Shown one piece after another: positions 1 to 11,025 of a stretch of DNA of 64,000 nucleotides. The translations under genes were made by a program, and so were the position numbers. Source of the DNA: Rehmannia glutinosa (taxonomy: Eukaryota; Streptophyta; Magnoliopsida; Lamiales; Orobanchaceae); contig CM071931.1 in the NCBI GenBank assembly GCA_016081115.2, forward strand, positions 29,178,317-29,242,316. Direction: 5' to 3'. The notes under the pieces are model-generated. The model did no database searches. It had not been told where the DNA came from and saw only the letters and a program-made list of their open reading frames with translations. The first letter of the stretch is position 1. Every line of letters starts with the position of its first letter.

Positions 1-640
1 CTTTTTCAAATTTTTGTATCTAACAAGTAAGCTTTGGAATTCATTTTGAAGTTCATCATAATCATTTTGTAAATCACTATAATCATTTTGAACAACAATA
101 TCATAGGAAGTAGAGGGTTTAAGACATACCTCGTTTTCTTCATTTATGCCCATAAAACAATATTCAACTTCTTCATAGTTGGAAGTTGTAGAAGGCTTGT
201 TCCTTAGATTTGAGCTTGTATGACCTTGAGAAGTAGATGCTTTTGTTTGACTCCTTTCATTTGCAAATACTCCATAGATAGCTTCTAATTTTTGCCATAC
301 TTCATGTGCCGACTTTATTCCTACAATATGTTCATATTCTAAATTAGTAAATGAACAATACAAAATATTTAAAGCCTTACCGTTTAAGGAGATGATTTTC
401 TTCTCCTCATTATTGAGCTTATAGAAGCCTTTTGAGGTGTGTGATGTATCTTTCATCGGAATGGATTCTCCGTTTAAGACGGTGTTCCAAATGTCGAACC
501 CGCAACCTTGTAAGTAGCATTCCATTCTTTCTTTCCAAAAATTAAAATTTTTGGAATCAAATAGTGGTGGCTTGGTGGTGGAGGTGCTTGGATAGATGAG
601 CTTCATTTGTAGCCGTCGATCGTCTCTTCACTCGCGATGT
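1..640 (-). pseudogene. Copia gag fragment, internally deleted
   Basis: Read on the minus strand this is the start of a Ty1/Copia gag, the RNA-packaging structural protein. It opens near 620 with ATNEAHL, as in the gag at 26727. A frameshift follows within the first 20 codons, and the next frame gives FWKERMECYLQG, then ISLNGKALNILYCSF and AHEVWQKLEAIYG. Near 265 the sequence jumps from that gag core to an acidic, Ser/Thr-rich segment and then a coiled-coil-like stretch of repeated DLQNDYDELQNE type, so the central gag and the first zinc knuckle appear deleted relative to 26727-28510. It continues off the left edge. The LTR at 678-2091 is its 5' LTR. Family assignment is firm; exact deletion ends are not. 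Confidence 0.8.
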
Positions 641-663
641 GAAACGAGCTTGCCAAAGAGTTT

Positions 664-677
664 GGCTCGATTCCACT
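664..677 (-). promoter_or_regulatory. Degenerate primer binding site (initiator Met tRNA type)
   Basis: Read on the minus strand, directly after the LTR end, the sequence is tggaatcgagcc, close to the usual tggtatcagagc complement of plant initiator tRNA-Met. Two or three mismatches suggest decay. Position between LTR and gag supports the call. Confidence 0.6.
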
Positions 678-914
678 TGTAAGTCCAAGCGGCTACGATA
701 ATCTAGAGGGGGGGTGAATAGATTATCTCCATCTTTTCGATTACGCCCTCTTTTTGTAAACGAATGCTCAAATACAATAATAAAGGTGCGGAAAGTAAAC
801 AATACACGTCGATTTAAAGAGGTTCAACCCACCTAGGGCCTAATCCTCTACCACCCCAAAGATATCCGGGATGGATTTCAAAAGGAAAACGAATTTTATT
901 AATTACCAAAATTA

Positions 915-1120
915 ATACAAATTCAACTTACAACACCTTGAAGAGCACCACACTCTTCTTCAACACCACCTTTGAGATTACCACAATCTCTTCTTGAAGA
1001 TTACCACAATCTCCAATGGCACCTTGTGAAGATTACCACAATCTTCAACCTTGAAGAATACCGAATTCTTCAACACCTCAATAAGAAGATCACCACAATC
1101 TTTATCACCTATCACTTAGA
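915..1120. repeat. Short hairpin-forming repeats in LTR transcribed region
   Basis: The motif gaagattaccacaatctcc and close variants recur about every 30 bases. Each is an imperfect palindrome of the GAAGATTGTGGTAATCTTC type. The same array lies at 6420-6610 and, inverted, at 26330-26440, always between the TATA box and the LTR 3' end, that is in R/U5. Confidence 0.7.
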
Positions 1121-1387
1121 TCATCCAAGTGTGTTCTTACCACAAGAACACTCACAAGGATATCTTGTGTTTGAATGATAACCAAAAATCAAGATTACAA
1201 CTCAATAATGAATAATACAATTTGAGTGCAAGGTGTAATCAAGAATAGCCTAGACCTTAAGGATGTGAAAGTGATAAGCTAGGCAAATTTACAACAAGAA
1301 TAATAACAATAAAAGACCAAGTATTTGCTTAAGTGTATCTTGTTGTGTTGTATCTCAATGGTTGTTATAGGTTGCTCCAAAACTTCC

Positions 1388-1398
1388 TCTATTTATAG
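1388..1398 (-). promoter_or_regulatory. Probable LTR TATA box (LTR-A)
   Basis: On the minus strand the sequence reads tcctataaatagagg, a good plant TATA box, followed downstream by the R/U5 hairpin repeats. The same element occurs in LTR-B near 6875 and in the plus-strand Copia LTR near 26062. Confidence 0.6.
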
Positions 1399-1544
1399 GA
1401 GATGATTGATCAAGCATAGGCTCCTCTTGGGGATTGAAAATCTACAGAAAAATACAATTAAAATCAAGAATATAGCTGTTAGAAATTAATCCCACAATTT
1501 AAGGAAATGTGTCCATGTCAAAAACGGTCATATTTTAGTCATTA

Positions 1545-1765
1545 AATACACGGGCGACCGGTCGCACGAAAATAAGAGAAATAAGAACACTTTGAAAAAT
1601 TCAACAGGCGGCCGGTCGACGAGAGCTTCGACCGGTCGACCCCTGTCTCAACCGGTCCCCCTAATCAAAAAATGAAGAGGTTTTTGTTCTGTTTCAAAAA
1701 GAAACTTGCAGGTACCGGCCATTTATCGGCCGACCGGACCGGTCGACGCCCAGGGCGACCGGTCG
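1545..1765. repeat. Cluster of CGACCGGTCG palindromes in LTR U3
   Basis: Many copies of the palindrome ACCGGT, usually extended to CGACCGGTCG or GACCGGTCGAC, are packed in this GC-rich island inside an AT-rich LTR. Equivalent islands lie at 7035-7310 and, in opposite orientation, at 25612-25900 and 32810-33095. Confidence 0.8.
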
Positions 1766-2093
1766 ACCTGCTTGTTTTTACTACCGTCTCATTTTCCATT
1801 TTTTGTCGAAAATAAAACTCAAGAAATACTCCGAAAATACAGTAAAAACATTTTAAACCAATCGGGAGTGTTTAGACAACATTTAGAAATCTTGTTTTAG
1901 GAGTAAAAACCCATTGACATAAAATCATTAAAAGTGTTGTCCATTATTATCAAAAATAAACTTGAGGAAATACTCCGGAAAATATTAAAACCATTTTAAA
2001 TCATTTAGGAGTATTTGGACAACCTTTTAAAAACATTGTTTTGGTGATAAAATAAAATCATCAAAATTAAGATAAAAACAAGTATCAAACACA

Positions 2094-5000
2094 TGAGACT
2101 TATAAGTGATCAAGGAAATCACTAATCATTTTGGAGATTGATATATTTCATCTATTATCATCAAATTTGGGACAAAAAAATATGGAATTACCACAATGCC
2201 CTTATAATGGACGGCCATGGTGATGATTTTGGAGTAAAAATATCATCCACTCTTGTACACTTACACCTTATATTAGTCATCTTGATTATAATTATATCAT
2301 TAATTCAAACATTATACACATCATCTCATACATCAATTCTTTATTACTATTTTTCCCAACATGTTGGAGTCTTCCCAACATTCCTTCTCTTTCCATACCT
2401 TGCCCATACTTTGACTAGTCTAATTGTCTCCATGCAAGAGACAATTTGCAAGACACAAAATTAATCAAAAATTCCTCTCCCTCTCTCCCATTTGGACGGC
2501 CATAATGGCATTTTTACACAAAAAATTCATTTTTCATCCAACACATTTTAATCTCTCAAGCTAATTTTCCTCCTTCTCTCTAGCCTCTCTCTAAAACTCA
2601 TTCACATCTTCAAATCTTCAAACAAAATTCATTCATATCTTCAAACCTTCAAACACCAACTCTTCACATCTTCAAATCTTCAACATAAGTTCTTCATATC
2701 TTCAAGTACCCTTTCTTCACATCTTCAAATATTCAAACCCAAGTCCTTCACATATTCAAACCCATCTTCATAGCTCCAATAACATCTTCTTCCTAACATC
2801 AAACATACTTTCTTTCTTCAAACATCTAAACCAAAACAAACAATATTACCACTAAAACTCAAAAATTCGAACACCCTTTTTCTCAAGGTAAGAAATTTCA
2901 CTCCTCAATTCAACTTAAATTCTTTCTACTCATCACCTTCTTCTTTTAACTTAAGTTTATATTTTGGATTTTGAGGTACTTAGAAGACCACTTGGAGACA
3001 TGCATGCATGGTGGTGAAACTTGAAGACTTGAAGAAGAACTAGTAGAGAAATTTGGACTACAAGGTAAGAATTGGACACTAGAACCCTTCTTTCCTCTTC
3101 TTTCTATTTTTTTTTCAAATTTTAACACCCCTTTTTCATTTTTGAGAAATAGGGGCTGACCTTAGGTGATTTTGGAGTTGAACCAAAAATTCCAAATTTA
3201 AAGCTTCAACTAGTCTCCAATCACCTAATACACAAGGTAAAGTGTAGTCTTTCTCATTTTCTTATCTCCTTCTTTTTTTTATCTTTAATTTTTCTCTCAT
3301 TTTTCTAACTCCAAATTTTTGATATTTCTTGACTTAGGGGCTGACCTAAGTGACCTCCTCCAAAGTTGTGAAATTTATCCTTTTATTTCACAATTTCCAA
3401 TTTAAGGTGGGTGGAAAAATACTTTCCAACTTCTAGGTGTTTTTATTAAAATGCATGTAGAATTTCGAACATGAGCCCTTGAGATATATAATCTATGTAT
3501 TGCATGTCAATTTTATGTATCAAATCATGAAAATTCTCAAGAGTTGCTCAAAATTGCTATTTATTGAATTTTAGGTGCATGCATGTACAATTTAATATTT
3601 TATTTGATGAATTCTTGTATGTATTGGACATGCATGTGTATGATCTTTGAAATCCATGTTTTGGATGACTTATAACCTGGAAAAGTCGAGAATAATTGAT
3701 TAAATTTCAATTTTGGACTTAAAAATGTAAAAATGGAAAGTTGGTTGACTAAATTGCAAGAAAATGAAAGTTAAAGGACCCCTCTGCAAATTTCGATTTT
3801 TGGACTGTACTCAGGTTCAAAAATGACTTTTGGACATTTTAATAAAGTTTTAAGAGTTTTAAGATAAATAAAATCAACCTTTAAAAGTCCAAGGACTAAA
3901 TTGTAAAATCTTGAAAGTTTAAGGGCTACTTTGCAAATTTTGAAACTGTACCAGACCTTAACTTTAAAATTTGAAATTTTTACTCTTAAGGTACTGGAAA
4001 TGACATATTTTAATTGTATTCCAAAAATCCAAGTGTTTAGGGCTTGGAAAGTAATTTTACTAAAATTGAGGGACTAATGTGTAAAAGATTAAACTTGAGG
4101 ACCCAAATGAAATTTCCAGGACTTATGCAGCCCATGCACCTGGAAATACTAACTTAACTATAAATTAATTATATTTTGGACCCAAGGTTCAAATTTCATA
4201 ACAATTGGACCCCTAAGAGCCTTAAAGGCAATTATTTCAAATGGGACAAAAATGATATTTTCAAAGGTTAAAGGACCTACACTTATTTCTTTAAAAAACT
4301 GCTTTTGTCCCAATATCCTACTAACCTTAGTAATATTTTCCAACTGGAATCACATTAAAAGCCCTTCCGGTTTGTGAGTTCCGATTATTTTAAACTTAAG
4401 GGCCGAATTGGCAATTTTTACAAATTTGGGGCCAATGTGAGAATTTTATAAAAACTCGACCTCAAAACTTTACAAACCTGAATCTCTGGACAATTTGGAG
4501 AATTTAGGAACTGACCTCATAATTTTTCAAGGTCGACATATTTATTTATTTAATTTTTAACCTCAAAAGTTTTGGTTTTTACAAAATGGGGGTAAATTGT
4601 AAATTTTCTTTTATAAAGGACCTAACTCAAATTATTTTCCCTTTTACTAAAATAGCCCTGGACCCTCTGACTTGGAGATTTAATTAAAGTATTTTATTTT
4701 CTCAGAAACCCCTTGACTTATCGGACCGCTTTGACCGATTAATACCCGATAGCGGGGCGACTTCCTCATCTTGCGGTTTTGAATCTATAACGGGACTTAT
4801 GTTCCACCTAATCTTTCGAGATATCGAAGATTGCTTATCCTTCCGATAATCATCTTCATCCAAATAACTCCACCAACGCCATATTGCTACTCGTGAATTT
4901 TCAAAAATTTTCCTAAACTGCTTCAAATCAATCATACTCATTGCCTGCCTGGTTGGTCACTGTACTTGTATTTACTTTCTGCTGAGTCAACTTGGTGTGT

Positions 5001-6042
5001 CGAGCTCACGGTCGGAATGGATACGTCGGGGATGGAACCGGCAGCTCGGCTACTATTCCACTCTTCCTCCCCCCATCGTCCCTAATCCCGCAACCGAGGG
5101 ACGGAGTGTCCAAGGAAGCGGGTCGTAGTACTTGAGGTATAATCATGATTATGACAGATCCGAGCCTTGCAAGCTCCACCGTGGATTTTGCCTTTGCCTA
5201 CGGAGCGATAAGGTGACCGGTCTTGGACCATCCCGCCTGGGGAGTTACAAGGAAGAACGAAGGAATCATCATGTCGATCCACACGATTCCGGAGTTATCG
5301 GACCCGTTTGGTTGGCGCTACAAATCCGTGACGCAACCGCTACTTGCTCTGCATTGGTTGGCGCTACAAATCCGTGACGCAACCATTATCTCGCTTGCAT
5401 GGGATTGGCGTTACATTTCCGCACGCAATCTTACCTGTCTTGACCGAATCACATAGTACTGTGTGACCATGAACCGTTTTCTTGATTTGTATAAGTATAT
5501 TACTTAAATATAGTTATCACGACGCTTGTAGACTGTGTGTGAATTCATGCATCATATTCACGCGTTTTCATATAACTGTTTTCTTGCATTAACTATATAT
5601 CGCCACACTTGCACACGATCACCCCATCCACTGAGATTTCTGTCTCATCCCCACCTGTTTTCTAACCTTTAGATGAGGACTTCGTTGAAGATGCTGATCC
5701 GGCCTTGGAATGAGCCTTTGTACTCCGCTTGTTGGATTTACTATTTCTTGTTGTTGTTGATAGACTCGTTTCTTGTGATTGTTGTTGGACTATTCTATTT
5801 TCTTTTCATTCCGGTTTATAACTGAAGGGCGTAGGACCCTTTGACTTTTAAGTTGTTATCGTTGGTTGATTTTCGAGGATGTAATTTGGATTGTGGATTG
5901 TGGACTGTAAGTTGTGCTTGTTATTTTATTTTCGCTGCTATTTTGACTCTGTTTCATTGGGTTCTCGATGATATTCGTCTAGACTTTTGGTTATTTGTAT
6001 TTAAGTTATGGATCGTCGTCGCGTCCCATTTGGGGCGTGATA
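2094..6042 (+). repeat. Long Gypsy LTR, Tekay/Del-like
   Basis: About 3.95 kb without usable coding capacity, ending gggcgtgata directly before a PBS. It starts tgagacttataag immediately after LTR-A. The length, phrases such as 'aggactaaattg' repeated through 3700-4600, the TCTTCAAA-rich stretch at 2600-2830 and the tRNA-Met PBS fit LTRs of chromovirus (Tekay/Del) Gypsy elements. I cannot see a second copy in the window, so the left boundary is inferred from the abutting Copia LTR. ORFs at 5082-5456 are unlikely to be real. Confidence 0.55.
5305..5430. repeat. Minisatellite of about 46 bp, three units, in Gypsy LTR
   Basis: The phrase ggttggcgctacaaatccg followed by tgacgcaacc occurs at about 5311 and 5356, with a diverged third unit near 5405 (ggcgttacatttccgcacg). 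Each unit is itself an imperfect inverted repeat (GGTTGGCG / CGCAACC). Confidence 0.75.
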
Positions 6043-6049
6043 GTTAGAG

Positions 6050-6060
6050 TGGTATCAGAG
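6050..6060 (+). promoter_or_regulatory. Primer binding site of Gypsy element
   Basis: tggtatcagag, complementary to the 3' end of initiator tRNA-Met, eight bases after the LTR end. This fixes the orientation of the 2094-6042 LTR as plus and marks it as a 5' LTR. Confidence 0.75.
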
Positions 6061-6172
6061 TTCGGCTAGTAAGATGGAAACTTACACCGAGCTGACCCAG
6101 GATAGGACCCTCGATGCGTGTTTTGGTAGTACCTTGACTTGACCAATTAAGTGTGAAATCGATTTCAAATTT
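6061..6172 (+). other. Stub of Gypsy 5' leader, cut by a Copia LTR
   Basis: About 110 bases follow the PBS before the sequence switches abruptly to the antisense Copia LTR at 6173. No gag start is seen. The rest of this Gypsy element is absent from the window. Confidence 0.5.
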
Positions 6173-6871
6173 CTAAGTCCAAACGGCTACGATAATGCTG
6201 GGGTGAATAGATTATCTCCATCTTTTCGATTTTACCCTCTTTTTCGAACAAGACAAGCCAAGACAATAATAAAGGTACGGAATGTAAACAACACACGTCG
6301 ATTTATAGAGGTTCAACCCACCCAGGGCCTAATCCTCTACCACCCCAGTATATCCGGGATGGATTTCAAAAAGAAAAAGAATTTTATTAATTACCAAAAT
6401 TAATACAAACTCAACTTACACCACCTTGAAGAGCACCACACTCTTCTTCAACACCACCTTTAGAGATTACCACAATCTCCCTTTGAAGATTACCACAATC
6501 TTCCTTCAACGGCACCTTTGAAGATCACCACAATCTTCAATCTTGAACAATACCAAATTCTCCAACACCTCAAGAGCACCACACTCTTGAAACAACTATC
6601 ACCTAGATCACCCAAGTGTATTCTTACCACAAGAGTACTCACAAGGATGTCTTGTGTTGAATGATGACCAAAAATCAAGATTACAACTCAATAATGAATA
6701 TTACAATATGAGTGCAAAGTGTAATCAAGAATAGCCTAGACCTCAAGGATGTGAAAGTGATAAGCTAGGCAAAATTACAACAAGAATAATGACAATGAAG
6801 AACAAGTGTTTGCTTGAAGTGTATATTGTTGTGTTGTATCTCAATTGTTGTATTGGTTGCTCCAAAACTTC

Positions 6872-6883
6872 CTCTATTTATAG
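6872..6883 (-). promoter_or_regulatory. Probable LTR TATA box (LTR-B)
   Basis: Minus strand tcctataaatagagg, the same box and context as in LTR-A. Confidence 0.6.
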
Positions 6884-7034
6884 GAGATGATTGATCAAGC
6901 ATAGGCTCCTCTTGGGGATTGAAAATCTACAGAAAAATACAATTAAAATCAACAATATAGCTGTTAGAAATCAATCCCATATTTTAAGGAAATGTTGTCT
7001 GTTGTCAAACGGTCAGATTTTGCTGTTAAAAGCT

Positions 7035-7310
7035 AGGGCGACCGGTCGCGCAGGAATAGAAGTTCAAAAAATGACCCAACATTTTTACATAGGGCGACCG
7101 GTCGACGTGGGGTTCGACCGGTCACCCCTATGCCCAACCGGTCCATGTCTCAAGGAAGTGAAGAACGGGAGTTTCTGTTTCAACCAAAACTTGCAGGCAC
7201 CGGTCGCACCCTGGGCGACCGGTCGACCTGCTCTTTTATACTCCAGGCTCAATTTTTTTGTTCCAACGTACTCTTCAGGTACGGGTTGCCCTATAGGGCG
7301 ACCGGTTGAC
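7035..7310. repeat. Cluster of CGACCGGTCG palindromes in LTR-B
   Basis: Repeated gcgaccggtcgac-type palindromes inside the U3 part of LTR-B, matching the island in LTR-A. Apparent ORFs here on both strands are a by-product of the GC-rich repeats. Confidence 0.8.
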
Positions 7311-7624
7311 CTCGAGACAGAAATGTTGTCCAATTTTTGTCGAAAATAAAACCCAAGAAATACTTCGAAAATTTAGTAAAAATATTTTAAACCAATCGGG
7401 AGTATTTAGACAACATTTAGGAACCTTGTTTTTAAGTAAAAACTTATAAACGTAAAATTATTAAAAGTGTTGTCCAATTTTATCTGAAATAAAACTTGAA
7501 GAAATACTCCGGAAAATATTGAAACCATTTGAAATCATTTAGGAGTATTTGGACAACAATTAAAAACATTGTTTTGGTGTAAAAATAAAATCATCAAAAT
7601 TAAGATAAAAATATGTATCAAACA

Positions 7625-8779
7625 ATCTCCCCCTTTTTGATGATTACAAACCAAAACAATTTTAAGAAAAATTAGGAGGACAATTTTAAAAATGATTTTC
7701 CGGTAAAAACATCTAACCGTTTGGAAGCAACCAAAATTTCCAAAATACATAAGCAATCAAGTGAGGGACATAAATATATTCAATAATAAGCACAAGCTCC
7801 CCCTATCAGCAAGCACATCATGAATAATGTAAAAGCAATTAACCATAAGCTAAAAGCTTAGCTTTTACATGTTGTTCAAGAGCTTATAAGCTCTCCCTGT
7901 CAACAAAACATCATTAGGCAAGTATATAAGTCCATCAATCAAAAATTGGACTAAAAATAATTCACAACATATGGCTTTTAAGAGCCATAGCTTATAGCTT
8001 TTATAACAAGCTTTTATTAGCTTCTTTGAGCTAATGAGCCATTTTCCTGTTTCTCCCCCTTTGGAATCATCAAAAAGAATGTTAGGATGATAAGAACATC
8101 ATACAAGTTTATCAAAGTGCGCCAACAATACGATTTATCAACCATTAAGCTTAGACAACAAAATGGGAGAGATGTATCGTAATAAATCCACAAGCTCATT
8201 TTGTTTGTCAAAACATGATCTCAACAAGAATTTAAGACATTTGAAATAAGAGAATCATGTAGATGATGAATCTTTCATAGAATCATTTTAACGAACACTT
8301 GGCGGGCGTCAAAATTTGAAGAAGATGTATATAGCCCTTGTAAAAGAAATTAAGCCAAGTTTTTCATTTCATCACCAAAAGCAATTTTCAACATATATTC
8401 AACAAATAATAGGCCTAAACAAAGTAAATTCTCAAGGGTTCGACCCAATTGAGATAATTTTAACCAAAAAGATCAAGGCATTACAAATGCCATCAAGCAA
8501 AAATTAAAGAAACATCAAGAAATACATGTCAAGCATCAAACAATGCATATTAGACATTACAAATGTCCCAAATTATCCATCTAAACAAAATGATCAAGAC
8601 ATGTGAAATGCATTTAAGCAAAAAATTAAAAGAAGCACTTTTACCATCATGTACTTCATACCAACTATCAAATAATGCCAAACTAGACTATTTTTACCAT
8701 CAAATACTCCATCAATATCATGATCATCCACAAGTCATTATCAACTTGCTATTTTAACCCTTTCAAGAAAACAAACAAA
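7625..8779 (-). mobile_element. 3' noncoding region of minus-strand Copia
   Basis: This is the antisense counterpart of 31720-32628. Matching landmarks include the PPT (ctcccccttttt at 7627), the phrase gattccaaagggggag (minus strand, about 8050-8070), the repeated AGCTTATAAGCT-like inverted motifs at 7850-8030, and ctcaagggttcgacccaatt at 8434. The part at 8480-8779 no longer aligns by eye but is probably the same element. A small ORF at 8017-8211 on the minus strand shares YDVLIILTFFLMIPKGEKQ with the plus-strand Copia. The last ~345 bases (8434-8779) are inside the tandem duplication and recur at 15428-15772. Confidence 0.75.
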
Positions 8780-8813
8780 TCTCACTTGGGTTTGCAACCT
8801 TAAAGTTGTAGCA
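8780..8813 (+). repeat. Remnant of Gypsy 5' LTR end, copy 1
   Basis: The last ~34 bases of the LTR survive: cttaaagttgtagca here equals the end of the 3' LTR at 25455-25469. Upstream similarity stops at once. The duplicate remnant is at about 15773-15806. Confidence 0.7.
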
Positions 8814-8819
8814 AGTTTT

Positions 8820-8838
8820 TGGCGCCGTTTCCGAGGAA
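8820..8838 (+). promoter_or_regulatory. Primer binding site of Athila-type element, copy 1
   Basis: tggcgccgtttccgaggaa, six bases after the LTR end, is close to the tggcgccgttgccgggga PBS typical of Athila/Tat elements. In copy 2 (about 15813-15830) it is further degraded to gcgcgccgttttggag. Confidence 0.75.
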
Positions 8839-8893
8839 GGCAAGGTAGGTTTCCAGGTTTGTATATATATCACTGTAAATATTTTGTGTTTGT

Positions 8894-10185
8894 ATGCTTA
8901 CATGGTGTCGTAGTCCAAATTCTCGTCGTTTAGTTAGATATAATTTAGAAAATTTGATAGAAAATTTTGATTCACCTCCACACACACCAATTATGGCTGA
9001 AGAAGAAACTGTTCAAAATGAAATGGAAAGAGTGGAAAATCAAGAAGTGCATAATATGCGTTATTATTTGCAACCTCCTCGAAATTCTACTCCTTCTTGT
9101 TTCATTTTTCCACTAAATGCAAACAATTTTCGATTTAAGCCAGGGATGATTCTTTTACTTCCTAATGTTCATGGTATGGATTCTGAAAGCTCATATTTAC
9201 ATTTAAAGGAGTTTGAAGAAGTATGTGCCACATTTGATGATCAAAATTGCACGAATGAAATTGTTAAGCTCAAATTATTTCCTTTTTCTTTAAAAGATAA
9301 AGCAAAAACTTGGCTTAGCTCGTTAAAACCTAGATCAATTGGTACATGGCAAGAAATACAAACTGAATTCATAAAACTAATGCTTTGAAAAGACAAATTC
9401 AAAATTATTCTCAAAATCCTAAAAATGTTTTCTTTGAATGTTGGGAAAAGTTTAAAGAGTTGTTGAATTCCCCCCACATCATGGTTTTGAAAATTGGCAT
9501 ATAATCGTTTTTTTATGAATGTTTAATTCACGAAACAAAGCAATTTATTGAATCAATGTGTAATGGTAAATTTCTTGATAAAGAACCCAACGAAGCGCTA
9601 GAATACCGTGACTATTTGGCAGAAAATTCTCAATCTTGGCATAGTGTTGATGAAAATAAAGGAAAACTCCATCTTAATCAAGAAGATAGTTTAAGTGCTA
9701 GGCTTGCGCTTTTGGCTAAAAGAATTGATGACATGGAAGTTAAAAAAGTAAAAGAAGTTAAATCTGTGCAAGATAAAAAAATTTGTGAAATTTGTGGACT
9801 TAAGGAACACTCCACTAATGATTGTCCTCACATTCCTGTTGATGCAAATGTCATGAATGGATTTAGAAAACCTTTTCAATCTCCATATTCTAAAACTTAC
9901 AACCCACAATGGAGAAATCATCCTAATTTCAGTTGGCGTGATAATAATCAAGCTCAACCAATAAGTTCACAAAAACCACCAATTTTTCCTTCATATCCAG
10001 CCCCACATGTAAAATCCCTTGAGGAGACTTTGCAAGTATTTATGAATGAACAAACAAACATCAATAATAAAACTTCACAAGCTATCAATGAGATCAAGAA
10101 CTCACTTTCAACACTCACAGCTTCTTTGCGAACTCAAGAAAAGGGTAAGTTTCCTGCTCAACCTCAACCTAATCCTTGTACATAG
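8894..10185 (+). pseudogene. Athila-type gag, copy 1
   Basis: Retrotransposon capsid and nucleocapsid protein, which packages element RNA in the cytoplasm. The N-terminal half (8894-9388) carries the retrotrans-gag core: YYLQPPRNSTPSC, FKPGMILLLPNVHG, YLHLKEFEEVC and KLKLFPFSLKDKAKTWL. An indel at about 9370 breaks the frame (TEFIKLML then stop), and the region 9390-9550 (KRQIQNYSQNP, CWEKFKELLN) needs further frame changes. The frame is open again at 9556-10185 with ALEYRDYLAENSQSWH and a zinc knuckle CEICGLKEHSTNDC (about 9784-9825, CX2CX4HX4C). ATG 8894 is used because it is in frame and precedes the basic N-terminus; ATG 8993 (MAEEE) is an alternative start. Confidence 0.85.
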
Positions 10186-10203
10186 TGTTGTGTTTCTAAT
10201 TCA

Positions 10204-11022
10204 GTGGAAAATCCAGTCAATGAGGCTAATTCAGTCACAACACTTCGAAGTGGAAAAATTATTGATAAAACAATTCATCCTAAAAAAGTTCTAAATTCAA
10301 ATTTAGAAATGAAGAATGAAAATAGTGATGATGAAGAAGGTAAGTTTAATGGAGGTAAGTTTGAAAATGATGAAACATATTCACCTCCTGCCCCTTTTCC
10401 TCAAAGATTGCAACCAATTCAAAAATTAAACTCAAATTCTGAAATTTTTGAACTTTTTAAACAAGTCAAAATTAACATTCCTTTGTTGGATGCAATCAAA
10501 CAAGTCCCACCTTATGCAAAATTTATGAAAGATTTGTGCACAATTAAAAGGAAACATCATGTGAAGAAAAAAACATTTTTAACTGAAAGTGTGAGTTCAA
10601 TTATACAACAATTTGCTCCACCTAAGTACAAAGATCCAGGTTGTCCAACAATTTCATGCATCATAGGAGACACTATAATTGAACATGCTTTACTTGATCT
10701 TGGTGCTAGCGTAAATCCTCTACCTTTTTCAAAGATATATGAACAACTAGGTTTAGGTGAACTTAAAGAAACTCCAATTGTACTCCAACTAGCTGATCGA
10801 TCAATTAAAGTTCCAAAAGGAATAGTAGAAGATGTGTTGGTACAAATTGACAAGTTTTATTTTCCTGTTGATTTCATTGTTTTGGATACTCAGCCGGTTA
10901 TAGATACAAAAACACAAATTCATGTCATTTTTGGTCGTCCATTTCTTGCAACTTCATATGCATTGATTAACTGTAGAAATGGTATTTTGAAATTATCTTT
11001 TGGAAATATGACTTTGGAATGA
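10204..11022 (+). pseudogene. Gypsy aspartic protease region, copy 1
   Basis: Cleaves the gag-pol polyprotein. The open frame of 272 codons begins with a low-complexity acidic linker, then CTIKRKHHVKKKTFL, SCIIGDTIIEHALLDLGAS with the catalytic aspartate in DLGAS (usual form DSGAS or DTGAS, about 10696-10710), and later IFGRPFLATSYALI near residues 240-255. A typical retropepsin fold follows this order. In-frame stops at 10183 and 11020 separate it from gag and RT, whereas intact relatives have one continuous polyprotein. In copy 2 the same region is at 17229-18030 with extra frameshifts. Confidence 0.85.
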
Positions 11023-11025
11023 AAT

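Larger units (their letters stand above)
678..2091 (-). repeat. 5' LTR of minus-strand SIRE-like Copia (LTR-A)
   Basis: The 1.4 kb segment is bounded by TGTAAGTCC on the left and TATCAAACA on the right, so on its coding strand it runs TG...CA. It matches LTR-B (6173-7624) nearly throughout, and the reverse complement of the LTR at 25470-26670 more loosely. It contains a TATA box near 1390, short hairpin repeats at 915-1120 and a dense cluster of ACCGGT palindromes at 1545-1765. The gag fragment and PBS to its left make it a 5' LTR. Confidence 0.85.
6173..7624 (-). repeat. 3' LTR of a second minus-strand SIRE-like Copia (LTR-B)
   Basis: Near-identical in layout to LTR-A: taagtccaaacggctac at the left (the terminal TG is lost) and tatgtatcaaaca at the right. 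A polypurine tract (7627-7637 on the minus strand) abuts the right end, which makes it a 3' LTR of an element whose body lay to the right. It contains the hairpin array at 6420-6610, a TATA box near 6875 and the ACCGGT island at 7035-7310. Confidence 0.85.

Noticed and set aside
5082..5456. Overlapping ORFs on both strands in the long Gypsy LTR
   Set aside because: They overlap a minisatellite in a GC-richer LTR segment and have no recognisable domain.
6891..7349. 152-codon ORF and its antisense partner at 7085-7333
   Set aside because: Both lie in the ACCGGT palindrome island of LTR-B. Palindromes give long frames on both strands.
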